A stretch of 64,000 bases of DNA from Hyphomonas sp. Mor2 (GCF_001854405.1 NZ_CP017718.1:3100001-3164000), one strand, 5' to 3'. Counted from the first letter of the stretch, positions 1 through 9,546 are shown. Translations and numbers: made by a program. Notes: generated by a model from the letters alone, not told the origin.

Positions 1-68
1 CCCCCTTGGCGCAGACGGGTAGCTTGCTAGTTTACGGCGAAAGACAATCACATATTGAGGAAACGATC

Positions 69-1922
69 TTGCCAGACGCCGCCAGCCTGCCACCCTTTCG
101 CCTGCTCGCGCAGAAACAGCCGGACATTGAATGCATCCGTAAACCGGACGGCACTGTCTATCTGAAACAGCGACACGCCCCCGGCGATCGCCCGCGCTCG
201 ATACCGCATGCGCTGGCGATGCGCGCCGAGAGGCATCCGGATCGCGATTGGCTGAAGCAGCGCAATCCGGAAACCGATGCATGGGAGTCGATCACCTATG
301 GCGAAGGCCTTCGCCGCACGCGGGCGCTTGCTCAGGCTTTCCTGGATATGGGCGCGGGGCCGGATGCGCCTGTCATGATCCTGTCTGGAAACTCGATCGA
401 GACGGCGTTGGTCATGGTCGCCGCGATGACAATGGGCGCACCTGCAGCACCTATCTCAGTCCCCTATTCCCTGATGTCGACTGACTTTGCCAAGCTCAAA
501 CACTGTTTCGGCGCGGTGAAGCCGAAGGTCCTGTTCGCGGCACAATTGCCGCCATTTGAGCCAGCAATAAACGCACTCGGCGATCATGGCTGTACAGTGA
601 TCTCCGCCGATGGGGCAAACGGCGCGGTGTCCTATCAGGGATTGCTCGACACCGCAGTAACGCCGGCCGTGGACGCCGCGCTCGAGACGCTCAATGATGA
701 TACGATCGGCAAGTATCTATTCACGTCTGGCTCCACCGGCATGCCGAAGCCGGTGCCGACGACACAAGGCGCGATGTGCTCAATGATTGGCGGGGTTGAG
801 GGCTTGCGCCATGATGCGCGCGACCCGGATTACGATCCGAACGAGGTCGACAATGTTCTCGACTGGCTGCCCTGGAACCACATTTCCGGATCGAACGTGA
901 ACTTCAATGGTGCCCTGTGGAACGGGGCGACCTTCTGGATTGATGGCGGCAAGCCCACGCCTGCCCTGTTCGGCGAGACCATTCGCAACGTGCTGGACTG
1001 TAAGCCTTCGACCTTCGGCACAGCGCCGATCGCGCTGGCGATGCTGGCCGAGGCGATGGAAGAAAATGAGACTCTCCTCCAGGCTTTCTTCGAGAACATG
1101 CGCTCGATCGGCTATGGCGGGGCGACGCTGTCAGACGATCTGTATGACCGAATTCAGACCCTGGCGATCAAGGCGACGGGTCGCCGGATCCCGATCATTA
1201 CCATGTACGGCGCGACCGAGACGCAAGGCATCACGGTCGTGCATTGGGAAGTAGAGCGGGTCGGCCTGATCGGCTTGCCGCTGCCTGGCCTAACTCTGAA
1301 ACTGGTGCCGACCATGGGCAAGCTGGAGGTGCGAGTGAAAGGCGAAACGGTGATGCCCGGCTATCTCAACCTGCCGGAAAAAAATGCCGAAGTGTTCGAT
1401 GAAGAAGGGTATTATTGCCTGGGTGATGCGGCCAAATTTGTCGATGAGGATGATCCCAATAAGGGCATCATCTTCGATGGCCGGGTCGGGGAGGATTTCA
1501 AACTTTCTTCGGGCACCTGGGTCAGCGTCGGCGTCCTTCGTCCGGACCTGGTTGCGGCCTGCTCTCCGCTCGTATTCGACGCCGTGATCTGCGGTCAGGA
1601 CAAGAATTTTATCGGCGCGATGTTCTGGCCCTCGCCGGTCGCGTTCGAGGAATATGTCAAAGCGGCGGGCGGCGATCAGATGGCCGCCTTCATGAAACTG
1701 AACCAGGATATTGCGGCGAAAGTCGCGGCCTTCAACACGGCAGAGCCTGGCTCTTCGCGTCGGATCAAACGGTTCCTTGTCATGACCGAACCGCCCAGCA
1801 TCGATAAAGGTGAGATCACTGACAAAGGCTATGTGAACCAGCGCCAGACGCAAGACTGCCGCGCCGATCTGGTCGCCAGCCTGTTTGTCGACAGCCCGCC
1901 GCCAAATGTGGTGCAGCTTTAG
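69..1922 (+). CDS. feruloyl-CoA synthase-like acyl-CoA ligase (AMP-binding)
   Basis: Adenylate-forming enzyme of the ANL superfamily, with the length (617 aa) and layout of feruloyl-CoA synthases. These activate a carboxylic acid with ATP and make its CoA thioester in the cytoplasm. The phosphate-binding motif LFTSGSTGMPK lies near residue 217, YGATETQG near 379, and the family-type C-terminal DKGEITDKGY carries the likely catalytic lysine. The frame stays open to the left edge of the window. I chose TTG at 69 because GAGG sits 8 nt upstream, but TTG at 6 or a start outside the window is possible. A membrane-anchored unknown follows after 9 nt and may be co-transcribed. The substrate cannot be read from the sequence. 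Confidence 0.82.
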   Translation: MPDAASLPPFRLLAQKQPDIECIRKPDGTVYLKQRHAPGDRPRSIPHALAMRAERHPDRDWLKQRNPETDAWESITYGEGLRRTRALAQAFLDMGAGPDAPVMILSGNSIETALVMVAAMTMGAPAAPISVPYSLMSTDFAKLKHCFGAVKPKVLFAAQLPPFEPAINALGDHGCTVISADGANGAVSYQGLLDTAVTPAVDAALETLNDDTIGKYLFTSGSTGMPKPVPTTQGAMCSMIGGVEGLRHDARDPDYDPNEVDNVLDWLPWNHISGSNVNFNGALWNGATFWIDGGKPTPALFGETIRNVLDCKPSTFGTAPIALAMLAEAMEENETLLQAFFENMRSIGYGGATLSDDLYDRIQTLAIKATGRRIPIITMYGATETQGITVVHWEVERVGLIGLPLPGLTLKLVPTMGKLEVRVKGETVMPGYLNLPEKNAEVFDEEGYYCLGDAAKFVDEDDPNKGIIFDGRVGEDFKLSSGTWVSVGVLRPDLVAACSPLVFDAVICGQDKNFIGAMFWPSPVAFEEYVKAAGGDQMAAFMKLNQDIAAKVAAFNTAEPGSSRRIKRFLVMTEPPSIDKGEITDKGYVNQRQTQDCRADLVASLFVDSPPPNVVQL

Positions 1923-1931
1923 AGATTGGTT

Positions 1932-2831
1932 ATGAGTTTGCCGCCGCGCGCAGATACGGGACTGAGGCTTGGCCTGATCGTCCTCGTGGTGGTGACGCTT
2001 GGCTTTCTCCTATTGATCCTGACTCTCCCGGATCAGCGATCCGATCCGGCGCCTGCGCGGGCCTCGTCGCAAGCGTCGCTATTGGACGTGCTCAATGACG
2101 CGCCCACCAGGGCAGCGGTGGAGGCGCTGCGCTCGAGCTCACCAGCCACTTATGCGGAGCTCGACGCCATCGCGAAGCGGGCGATTGCCAGCGGAAGCGA
2201 TCCTCAAGCTCTGTCTGAATTGGTCCTCGAGGCCTTGTTCGCGCAGTTCCGCCTGCAAGCGCGCGCCGTCAAAAGCACAGGCAGCGCCGAATTTCAGTCG
2301 ATTATTGCGGGTCTATCGGACGGTCTGCAGGACTTGAAAACGGTCGACAGTCCCTGGTGTCGGGGCGAAACCATCGCGGTCTATCTTGCTCAGAATGAAG
2401 CTGATCTGGTGCCATCTCTGCTCGCGGAGTTTCCCTATGGCACTGCGCAATATGACTGGGCGATGGGGTGGATGACGACCATCCTTGCGGCGGCGCAGCG
2501 CGGTCAGACCCGGCCGCGCCGACATTCGCGCCCGGGATCGCGAGATGAAACCGTGCTGCAACAGACCGGCCTCGCGCTCGGATCCGAACAATGGGCGCTG
2601 GGCTTGCAAATTGCCGCCTTCGCCAATTCTGAAGGCACCTCGTTTGCCGAGATGCAGGCGGTGATCGGTGGCATGGATGTGTGCGAGCTGGGGATCGCGG
2701 TGGACACCGTGTCGGCGCGTCTGCCTGAGGACGTTCGCGCGCGGATATGGGCCGATTTGATGCCCGAAATCATGATCGGGAATACGCCCTATGTGATCCA
2801 TCGCGTGACGGATTATTTCTTTATCGGCTAG
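1932..2831 (+). CDS. membrane-anchored protein of unknown function
   Basis: I do not recognise this family. The 299-residue protein has one N-terminal hydrophobic segment (about residues 12-32) after a short basic stretch, so it is probably inner-membrane anchored with a large periplasmic part. The rest is Ala-rich and predicted helical. It has two separated cysteines (in SPWCRG and DVCELG), which could form a disulfide. The ATG at 1932 is preferred over TTG at 1926. It starts 9 nt after the acyl-CoA ligase and is followed by an esterase gene, which suggests one transcription unit but does not give a function. Confidence 0.6.
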   Translation: MSLPPRADTGLRLGLIVLVVVTLGFLLLILTLPDQRSDPAPARASSQASLLDVLNDAPTRAAVEALRSSSPATYAELDAIAKRAIASGSDPQALSELVLEALFAQFRLQARAVKSTGSAEFQSIIAGLSDGLQDLKTVDSPWCRGETIAVYLAQNEADLVPSLLAEFPYGTAQYDWAMGWMTTILAAAQRGQTRPRRHSRPGSRDETVLQQTGLALGSEQWALGLQIAAFANSEGTSFAEMQAVIGGMDVCELGIAVDTVSARLPEDVRARIWADLMPEIMIGNTPYVIHRVTDYFFIG

Positions 2832-2895
2832 GCGCCGTCTCCACGCTTCGAATTAGGCCTTTATATCGCCATGCATTCGGTTTTATGGTCGCGAC

Positions 2896-3855
2896 ATGGC
2901 GATCGATGACACCCTGAAAACCTTCATGGACAAATTCAAGTTGCCGGATTTTTCCGGCATGGACTGGAAGGGCTCCACGGAAGGCCTGCGAAATGCGTTC
3001 TACCGCGCGAGTCGGTCCGTTGAGCGCGATCTTCCCGATCTGGCGGAGATCTCCAATCTGATCGTGGACGGCGCGGATGAACCGCTCAAGGCCCGGCTCT
3101 ATGTCCCGCTTGCGGCGGGGATCGCACCAGCCCCGGCCATTGTCTTCTTTCATGGCGGCGGGTTCGTACTGGGCGATCTCGACACCCATGATGTGATCTG
3201 CCGGCGATTGGCCGCGAGCTCGCGCTGCCGAGTCCTGTCGGTGGATTACCGACTCGCGCCAGAGCATCGCTTTCCGACCGCCCATGATGATGCCCTGGCG
3301 GCCTGGCAATGGGCCACTGATCGAAAGAACATTCTCGGCTTCGACCCGGACCGTATCGCGGTGGCTGGCGACAGTGCCGGCGGCAATCTGTCGGCCTTCA
3401 TTGCTCAGGAAACCGGACGCACCGGCGCCCTGATGCCTGCCTTCCAGCTTCTGCTTTATCCGCTGGTGCAATTCGTCGATATCCGGGCGAAAAAGATGAC
3501 GTTCCAGGAGAGCGGCTTTTTCATCTCGCCGAACCTGTTCGACTATTTTCGAGATTCCTATGTGTCCAAGGAAACCGATCGAATGGATCCGCGCGTGTCG
3601 CCACTATTTGCACCTGACGAGGATTTCGCCGGGGTCGCGCCGACCCATATGGTGCTCTGTGGATGGGACCCCTTGAAAGATGAAGGCAAGGCCTATGCGT
3701 CCAAGCTGGCGGCCCATGGCGTGCCGGTGACGATGAAGGAACATCCTGGGATGGTACATGGCTTCATGAACATGACGGCAGTATCGAAACCGGCACGTAA
3801 TGCAATTGAAGACGCTGGAAGAGTGGTCGGCAAGGCGCTTGGTGCGCTCGATTGA
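2896..3855 (+). CDS. alpha/beta hydrolase, HSL-type esterase/lipase
   Basis: A 319-residue hydrolase of the hormone-sensitive-lipase (family IV) group, which hydrolyses short or medium acyl esters. The oxyanion-hole motif HGGGF is at residues 86-90, the nucleophile elbow GDSAGG puts the catalytic serine at 160, and the family VDYRLAPEH motif follows the oxyanion hole. The catalytic acid and histidine are probably in the GWDPL and VHGF segments near the C-terminus. There is no signal peptide, so it is likely cytoplasmic. Its neighbour upstream is an acyl-CoA ligase, which fits use of an ester or aromatic acid as carbon source, but this link is an inference. Confidence 0.85.
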   Translation: MAIDDTLKTFMDKFKLPDFSGMDWKGSTEGLRNAFYRASRSVERDLPDLAEISNLIVDGADEPLKARLYVPLAAGIAPAPAIVFFHGGGFVLGDLDTHDVICRRLAASSRCRVLSVDYRLAPEHRFPTAHDDALAAWQWATDRKNILGFDPDRIAVAGDSAGGNLSAFIAQETGRTGALMPAFQLLLYPLVQFVDIRAKKMTFQESGFFISPNLFDYFRDSYVSKETDRMDPRVSPLFAPDEDFAGVAPTHMVLCGWDPLKDEGKAYASKLAAHGVPVTMKEHPGMVHGFMNMTAVSKPARNAIEDAGRVVGKALGALD

Positions 3856-3927
3856 TTTCACTCGCCATGAGATTGACATATGGTTAAAGTAGGCCCGTTC
3901 CAGCGCGTAGATTAGGGGACGAACTCC

Positions 3928-6171
3928 ATGGCCAGAACAGCAAAATGGATGAAGCGGACCATGCTTGCGGCAGGCGCTATGAGCTTGATCGGGCTGACCG
4001 CCTGTGACCGGCAACAGGAAAGACTGGACCGGGTCGGTGAGCTCGGCGATGCGGTGATCGGGCAGCTGAACGGTGAGGACGTCACCAATTCTGATGCGAC
4101 CCGGTATTCATCGGTTTCGGTTGAGGCACGGGCCTTTGCCGCTATCGTCCCGGATCAGAGTCCTGCTTCGCAGCAGCGTGCGAGACCTCGTTTCGTGATC
4201 GGGTCGATTGTCGCAAAACCGGCAGCATTGCCGCGTTCTGTTGAACTGGCCGAGATCATGGCTGAACCCGAAATGTCGCTTGATGTGGTGGTGGATGACC
4301 AGGCTGAAGCCAAGATTATCGTCCCGGATCAGCAGACGCTGGATCGCGCCGTCGCCAATCCCGACGTCATCCGCCGAATCGAGTTCCCGCAATCCAAGAC
4401 CCGATCCATCACGGTGGTAGACCCTGAGAGTCGAACCCAATCCGGCACGGTTGGCACGGCTGAACCCGTTCTCCCGCGGGCGCCGCTGAAAGAGACAGTG
4501 GAGCAGAAACGCTACGATCGCGGCATCGTGCGGGAACGCCCGGTCCAGACCCGGTCGCTGGCGATCCAGCTGCCGGCCACCCCGGAGGAGCGCATGGCGC
4601 AGCTGCCCAAGCTCGATCCCAAGGTGGCCCAGCGCGCCCTGATCCAGCCGAACGCCGCCCTGCAAAGACAACTCGTGGCCGAAGAGCGGATGATTCAGGC
4701 CGCCACCAAGTTCAAGGTTGCGGCCAGCATTCAGCGCTCCCGCTCAGGTCAGATGGTGATCGAGATCGGCTCGGACGCGCTCAATCCCACCAGTTTCTCG
4801 GAGGCCGTTCTTCAGCAAGGCCGGATCGCGCTCGAACAGGGTGTTGAATGTGACCAGGTCGCCGCGCAACGCTCTGATGCCAACCCGCTGGTCGCGATGG
4901 AATGCGTGATCGAGGATCTGAAAGCTTCGGGCGAGTTTGAATATGTTGAGAAAGACTGGCTCTATGAACATCAAATGATCTTCGGGCCCCGCGATGAAGG
5001 CCCGCCAAGTCTGATCACGCCGAATGATCCTCTGTTTGATCTGCAATGGCATTATAAGCGTCAGGGCAGCGGCGCTGATGAATCCGAAGGCGGCGCCGGG
5101 TTCGTCGATTTCTGGACCAATCAGGCCAGCCAGGGCTCCTCTGACGTGGTCGTCGCCGTAGTCGATACCGGACTGCAAATGGAGCATCCCGATATTCGCA
5201 ACTCGATGAATGTTGCGCCAGGCTGGGATATGGTCAGCGATCTCGAAGTTGCCAATGACGGCAATGGCCGGGATGCCGATCCGAATGACCCAGGCGATGT
5301 CTGTCCGGAGGCGGGGATCCTCTCCAATACGTATCACGGCACGCATGTGGCTGGCATTATTGGAGCGGCTTCGACGAATAATTCAGATGGCGTGGCAGGC
5401 GGCGCCTGGAACGTAACCGTCGTGCCGGTGCGGGCGCTCGGCAAGTGCGGCGGTAAGCTGTCAGACATCAATGATGCGATCCGTTGGGCGGCCGGGACGA
5501 TCCCGGAATTCAATGATCTCGGTGAAGAAGTCTGGAATGAGAATCCAGCTGATATCATCAATCTCTCGCTTGGCCTGTTCAAGACGTGTCCGGCCTCGAT
5601 GCAGGACGCGATCAACTCAGTGACCGAACAGGGGGTCATCGTGGTGGTTGCCGCAGGAAACAGAAGTGTGCCGACGGAATTCTTCGCGCCTGCCGGATGC
5701 CAGAATGTTGTCACCGTCGCTGGCGGAGATGCGCGTGGCTATCTGGCGCCATACTCCAATTATGGCGCCGCCGTGGATGTTCTTGCCCCTGGCGGTGACC
5801 TGACGCGCGACGATGATGGAGATGGCAATCCGGATGGCGTTCTGTCGACCAAGACAGCAGAAAACTGCGCCGACCCACTGACCGGGGATACGGTTGCGAC
5901 CTGCTATTATGCTTATGAGCAAGGAACGAGCATGGCGAGCCCGCACGTGGCGGCGGCGCTGGCCTTGATAAAATCGAAACGACCAGATCTGAGTTCAGAG
6001 CAGCTCGTCTCGACCCTGCTGACTGGCGTCCGCGCGATCCCGGAGAACCAGTGTACGGGCCTGTGCTCTCAGTTCCCGGGGGCGACCCCGACGCTGGATG
6101 ATCCGGACGTATGCCTGCGACCATGCGGTTCAGGTCTGCTTAATCTGGCAGATGTCACACTGGGAGATTGA
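3928..6171 (+). CDS. S8 (subtilisin-like) serine protease lipoprotein
   Basis: A 747-residue subtilase. It starts with a lipoprotein signal (LTAC, lipidated Cys26), then a long linker and pro-region (about 30-350) that ends in an EYVEKDW segment typical of I9-like propeptides. The catalytic domain has Asp413 in VVDTG, His470 in HGTHVAG and Ser668 in GTSMASPH, so it should be active in the periplasm or outer membrane. Several cysteines near the C-terminus (CTGLCS, CLRPCGSG) may form disulfides. It heads a compact run with two small lipoproteins and a LytM lipoprotein, spaced by a few bases or overlapping, which points to one secreted or envelope system. Confidence 0.9.
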   Translation: MARTAKWMKRTMLAAGAMSLIGLTACDRQQERLDRVGELGDAVIGQLNGEDVTNSDATRYSSVSVEARAFAAIVPDQSPASQQRARPRFVIGSIVAKPAALPRSVELAEIMAEPEMSLDVVVDDQAEAKIIVPDQQTLDRAVANPDVIRRIEFPQSKTRSITVVDPESRTQSGTVGTAEPVLPRAPLKETVEQKRYDRGIVRERPVQTRSLAIQLPATPEERMAQLPKLDPKVAQRALIQPNAALQRQLVAEERMIQAATKFKVAASIQRSRSGQMVIEIGSDALNPTSFSEAVLQQGRIALEQGVECDQVAAQRSDANPLVAMECVIEDLKASGEFEYVEKDWLYEHQMIFGPRDEGPPSLITPNDPLFDLQWHYKRQGSGADESEGGAGFVDFWTNQASQGSSDVVVAVVDTGLQMEHPDIRNSMNVAPGWDMVSDLEVANDGNGRDADPNDPGDVCPEAGILSNTYHGTHVAGIIGAASTNNSDGVAGGAWNVTVVPVRALGKCGGKLSDINDAIRWAAGTIPEFNDLGEEVWNENPADIINLSLGLFKTCPASMQDAINSVTEQGVIVVVAAGNRSVPTEFFAPAGCQNVVTVAGGDARGYLAPYSNYGAAVDVLAPGGDLTRDDDGDGNPDGVLSTKTAENCADPLTGDTVATCYYAYEQGTSMASPHVAAALALIKSKRPDLSSEQLVSTLLTGVRAIPENQCTGLCSQFPGATPTLDDPDVCLRPCGSGLLNLADVTLGD

Positions 6172-6191
6172 TGGGAGAAGAGGGGATTATC

Positions 6192-6683
6192 ATGCAGAGA
6201 TCTGAAAACCTGCCGCACTATGGCGGCCATATGGGCCTCGCGGCACTCTTATGTATGCTCAGTTTGACCGGGTGTATGGCGTTTGCGCAAAAGGCGGACT
6301 CTTTGACCTTTATCCCGCAATACACCAACGGACAGATTGAGGCGGCAAAAGTGGTCCAGGCGCAAGCGACGCCGGTGCGTCCGCCGGCTGCGACGTTCAT
6401 TGTCCGCTTCAATGATGAGCCGGAACTCGAGCAGGTGTGTCGCAACTTCAGACGGGACGAAGCCGGGACGCGCGCGGTCTTTCAAAGCTGGGCCGCCGAA
6501 CGCCCGCAATTGCAGGGCCTGCGTTTGGTCCGTGCCAGCTATTCCGGGGAACTGATCCTGGCGCTGCCGGTCAATGACGCCGCGCGGCGCTCGCCGGAAG
6601 ACGTCATCGCCGCCCTGAAAACCATTGACAGTCTCGCCTATGCTGAAATTGACTCACTGGCGTCGACCTATGAGGAAAGATAA
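6192..6683 (+). CDS. small lipoprotein, possibly I9-like inhibitor/chaperone of the protease
   Basis: No family recognised with certainty. The ATG at 6192 is preferred because AGAAGAGG lies a few bases upstream and the product then begins with a short basic region and a lipobox (LTGC). In-frame ATG at 6171, overlapping the protease stop, is the alternative. The mature part has a beta-alpha-beta feel: FIVRFNDE, a helix, LRLVRASYSGELILAL, another helix, then LAYAEIDSL. That last element resembles EFEYVEKDWL at the end of the upstream protease's pro-region. I infer a stand-alone propeptide-like inhibitor or folding chaperone acting on the neighbouring subtilase, but this is untested. Confidence 0.6.
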   Translation: MQRSENLPHYGGHMGLAALLCMLSLTGCMAFAQKADSLTFIPQYTNGQIEAAKVVQAQATPVRPPAATFIVRFNDEPELEQVCRNFRRDEAGTRAVFQSWAAERPQLQGLRLVRASYSGELILALPVNDAARRSPEDVIAALKTIDSLAYAEIDSLASTYEER

Positions 6684-6686
6684 GTC

Positions 6687-7328
6687 ATGCGTGCTTTGAT
6701 CATCCCAGCCTTTTGCGGTATCTTGCTGACCGCCTGCGCGCCTCAGACAGAGGCTCCGTCGCTTGAAGCTGAAACACCGCCACCGGTACAAGCCGAGACA
6801 CAGCCTGAGTCGCCCACGGTTGCCGAGATTGCCGAACCTGTCGCCATTGGCAGTGTCGCGGAGACACGAACGGCGACGATTGACTGGACCCAGGCGCGGC
6901 AGGATTTTGCCTCCCGTGAGTCCGACAATTCTGCCATGGTCCAGGTCGCAAGCGTGGGCTCGCCGGCCGTGCCCGTCTTGTTGCCGGATGAGCCAGTGAC
7001 GGTTGCCACGACAGGTGAGAGCAGCCTCGATTTCCGGCCGATGGATGATGGCTATTTCGCCATTCGAAAGGGCGACATTTATGACATGATCATAAATGGC
7101 ACCGACCGACTGGTCGTGCGACCCGGAGACTCTGGCACCGTGACCGATTCAGGTCTTGATTTCGAGGAAACGCTGACCGGCGCGCAAGTGTCTTTCAGTC
7201 GATATGGCGCCTCATACTTGGTCGAGTTTATGTGTAAGGACCCAGCCACTGCCATGAAGGGCAGTTGCGTAAGCGAGGATGAGGCTTTGGCCGAAGTAGA
7301 GAATCTACTGATTGCGGGGACGAGATGA
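6687..7328 (+). CDS. lipoprotein of unknown function
   Basis: A 213-residue protein with a lipoprotein signal (LLTAC) followed by a Pro/Glu/Thr-rich, probably disordered linker of about 35 residues. The C-terminal half looks globular (SYLVEFMCKDP, with two Cys about 12 residues apart that may pair). I do not recognise the domain. A good ribosome binding site (AGGAAAG) precedes the ATG. It starts 3 nt after the previous lipoprotein and overlaps the LytM gene by 4 nt, so it is translationally coupled to both and belongs to the protease cassette. Confidence 0.6.
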   Translation: MRALIIPAFCGILLTACAPQTEAPSLEAETPPPVQAETQPESPTVAEIAEPVAIGSVAETRTATIDWTQARQDFASRESDNSAMVQVASVGSPAVPVLLPDEPVTVATTGESSLDFRPMDDGYFAIRKGDIYDMIINGTDRLVVRPGDSGTVTDSGLDFEETLTGAQVSFSRYGASYLVEFMCKDPATAMKGSCVSEDEALAEVENLLIAGTR

Positions 7329-8341
7329 AAATTAGACATTGGGGGCTGTTAGCCGTCTCAGCGCTCGCTTTGTCCGCGTGTGACGTCGTGCGCGTGCCAG
7401 GGTATGAGCAGGATCCCGGACCGGCGATTCCGGATGGTGCGCCCGGGCCGCCGCCACCGACCGAGCCGGTCGATGATCCGTGGGGGGAGGGGCCACTCGA
7501 CCCGGTTGATGATCCAGCGCCGGTTGATCCCGATCCAACTACGGAAGACCCTGTGGGCGAAGATCCTGAACCGGAAGTTCCGGTCTCTCCGCCGCCCCCG
7601 CCACCCTTGCCGATCAAGTTCGAGTATTTTGCTCCGGGTGATCTGATCCCAGGTACGGGGACCGGGCAGGGCGACGATACCGTGTATGCGCCGGACATGC
7701 TGTTCCCGATCAAGACGGCGCCGACCTGGCCGCAATCCATGGTCTATCGTCTTGGCGGTGCCGTCGGTGGTGACCAGTGCGATCCGGCCAATTACGACAT
7801 TCCGTGGCGGGACAATTTCTGCGAAAAGCGCACTTCAACGCGCAATACGCCGATGTGCCCCACCAATCAGGTGCACCAGGGACAGGATATCCGCGTCGGT
7901 AGCGCAGCCGACTGCAATGCTCTGCGCGGGCAACCAAAAGCCGAGCGCGGGCTGCATGAAGTGATCGCGGTCGAGGACGGGATCATCCAACATATCGGTA
8001 CCTACTCGGTTCAGCTCAAAGGAACCGACACAGGAAACATCTATTCCTATCTTCACCTCAACATGCGGCGCTTGCGGGTTTCTGCACTGGACACGGTGAG
8101 CGCCGGGGACACGCTTGGATTTGTGTCGAATGATTTCGGGTCCACGCCGACCACCTTCCATTTGCACTTCGAGATCAAGGCCCCCATCGAGGGAGAAGGG
8201 ATCGTGCATGTGCCACCCTATATGTCCCTTGTCGCAGCCTATGAACGTCGTGAGAGCGGGCGTGGAGAATTGGTCGAAGACGATACGGTCGCGATTGCCA
8301 GTTTTCCAAGTTTCCCGGATGATATCGAGATCGTCGAATAG
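7325..8341 (+). CDS. LytM/M23 metallopeptidase lipoprotein
   Basis: A 338-residue lipoprotein (lipobox LSAC, Cys19) with a long Pro/Asp/Glu-rich spacer (about 25-95) and an M23 domain. The zinc ligands are present: His184 and Asp188 in HQGQD, and His279/His281 in FHLHFE. It should therefore be an active endopeptidase rather than a degenerate LytM activator. M23 enzymes usually cut peptidoglycan cross-links or glycine-rich peptides. Four cysteines between residues 140 and 200 could form disulfides. The ATG overlaps the upstream stop by 4 nt. It is the last gene of the cassette with the S8 protease and two lipoproteins, so the set probably works at the cell surface. Confidence 0.88.
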   Translation: MKIRHWGLLAVSALALSACDVVRVPGYEQDPGPAIPDGAPGPPPPTEPVDDPWGEGPLDPVDDPAPVDPDPTTEDPVGEDPEPEVPVSPPPPPPLPIKFEYFAPGDLIPGTGTGQGDDTVYAPDMLFPIKTAPTWPQSMVYRLGGAVGGDQCDPANYDIPWRDNFCEKRTSTRNTPMCPTNQVHQGQDIRVGSAADCNALRGQPKAERGLHEVIAVEDGIIQHIGTYSVQLKGTDTGNIYSYLHLNMRRLRVSALDTVSAGDTLGFVSNDFGSTPTTFHLHFEIKAPIEGEGIVHVPPYMSLVAAYERRESGRGELVEDDTVAIASFPSFPDDIEIVE

Positions 8342-8355
8342 TCGTTAACTGTAAT

Positions 8356-8368
8356 TTCTGCAGCAGAA
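8356..8368. promoter_or_regulatory. small inverted repeat in the promoter of the DUF2333 gene
   Basis: TTCTGC and GCAGAA face each other around one central base, about 120 nt upstream of the next gene. It could be a regulator site, but the length is modest and it may be chance. Confidence 0.25.
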
Positions 8369-8487
8369 TCGTGCAAAAAATCAGCGCACGGACTTACTCT
8401 TGCCAAACTTTAAGTCTTAATGACTTGTAAACGGCGCGATTATTGCGTCATGTGCCTGCATCAACACATGTTGCGAGTGAAGTACCC

Positions 8488-9546
8488 ATGACAGCGGCTG
8501 AGAAGCTCCCCGTAGAATATATTGAAGCTCAAAATGATGACGGCAAGCCCGTCGTCACGCTCTTGGGCGCTGACATTTCCGAAGCCTATCTGGATGATGC
8601 TGAGCCGAGCCCGATGGCGGCGGCAGTTGGCCGCTTCTGGCGCCGCATCGTCGGAACGGCAAAACTCGGACTGGTGATCGCGCTTGTTGGCGGCTACCCG
8701 GCGATGACGGTGCTTGGGCACAAGGTCGATTCCAGCTCGGTGGTGTTGTCCTCGGCGACGCCATGGTTCTCGAACGATACCGGCACTGCGATGACCCTCC
8801 TGGGACGCGAGCTGACAGTCGCAGGTTGGGCCGACGACCGCTCCTGGTGGCATCCGCAAGCGCGCCTGACGGCACTGCCCGCCTGGCAGGAAGGTATTAC
8901 CGGCGCGCTGTCTGATTTTACGCATATGGCCGCTGGGCACGCCTCTCGTGACCAGGGTGTGCCGGACTCAGATCTCATGGCCGCCGCCCGTTTGCTCGAG
9001 CCGTCGCAGGAAGCTGACGCTGTTCCGCGCCTGAACGCCGCGGCAGAAGCTCTACAAAGTTATGAGGGCCGACTGTCGCGCGGTCTTGCCGCCCAGCCGA
9101 AAGGCCTGGACGTGATGGTAGACGAACTCAATCTGTACAAGGGTTGGGCCGTCGACTCTCAAGCCCGCCTGCGCACACATGTCGATCGGGCGGAAGCCTG
9201 GCCAGCCTCGCGCGCGGATATTCAGGCGGTCTACACGACCCGCGCTTATGCGCAGGTGGCCTCGCAGCTGATGATGTCATCCCTGATCCAGGAACCGGAA
9301 TTGGTGCGCACCCGCGCCGCCGCCGAAGCGCGCGACCGCGCTTTGTTCGCCTGGCGCCGGGCCGCCACCTTCAATCCGATGTTCATCTCGAGCCAGGCCG
9401 GTACGGGATCGATCCTGGCGGATCATCCAGCGGCGATGATGTATTACCTGACCGAGATCGAAACAGCGACGGCTGACTTTATCGCAGTGCTGCAGGCACA
9501 AGAAGCCGAGACCCTGGCCGTGGCGGATGCGTCTGCTGCGGACTAG
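8488..9546 (+). CDS. DUF2333 family membrane protein
   Basis: A 352-residue protein matching the alphaproteobacterial DUF2333 pattern as I remember it: a cytoplasmic N-terminus, one transmembrane helix (around LGLVIALVGGYPAMTVLG), a periplasmic domain with DDRSWWHPQ, and a terminal HPAAMMYYL motif. The molecular role is not known. The ATG at 8488 gives the natural N-terminus. In-frame TTG at 8443 and GTG at 8452 also exist but would add an unlikely leader. About 100 bases without genes precede it. The next gene on the same strand begins about 85 nt later. Confidence 0.7.
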   Translation: MTAAEKLPVEYIEAQNDDGKPVVTLLGADISEAYLDDAEPSPMAAAVGRFWRRIVGTAKLGLVIALVGGYPAMTVLGHKVDSSSVVLSSATPWFSNDTGTAMTLLGRELTVAGWADDRSWWHPQARLTALPAWQEGITGALSDFTHMAAGHASRDQGVPDSDLMAAARLLEPSQEADAVPRLNAAAEALQSYEGRLSRGLAAQPKGLDVMVDELNLYKGWAVDSQARLRTHVDRAEAWPASRADIQAVYTTRAYAQVASQLMMSSLIQEPELVRTRAAAEARDRALFAWRRAATFNPMFISSQAGTGSILADHPAAMMYYLTEIETATADFIAVLQAQEAETLAVADASAAD

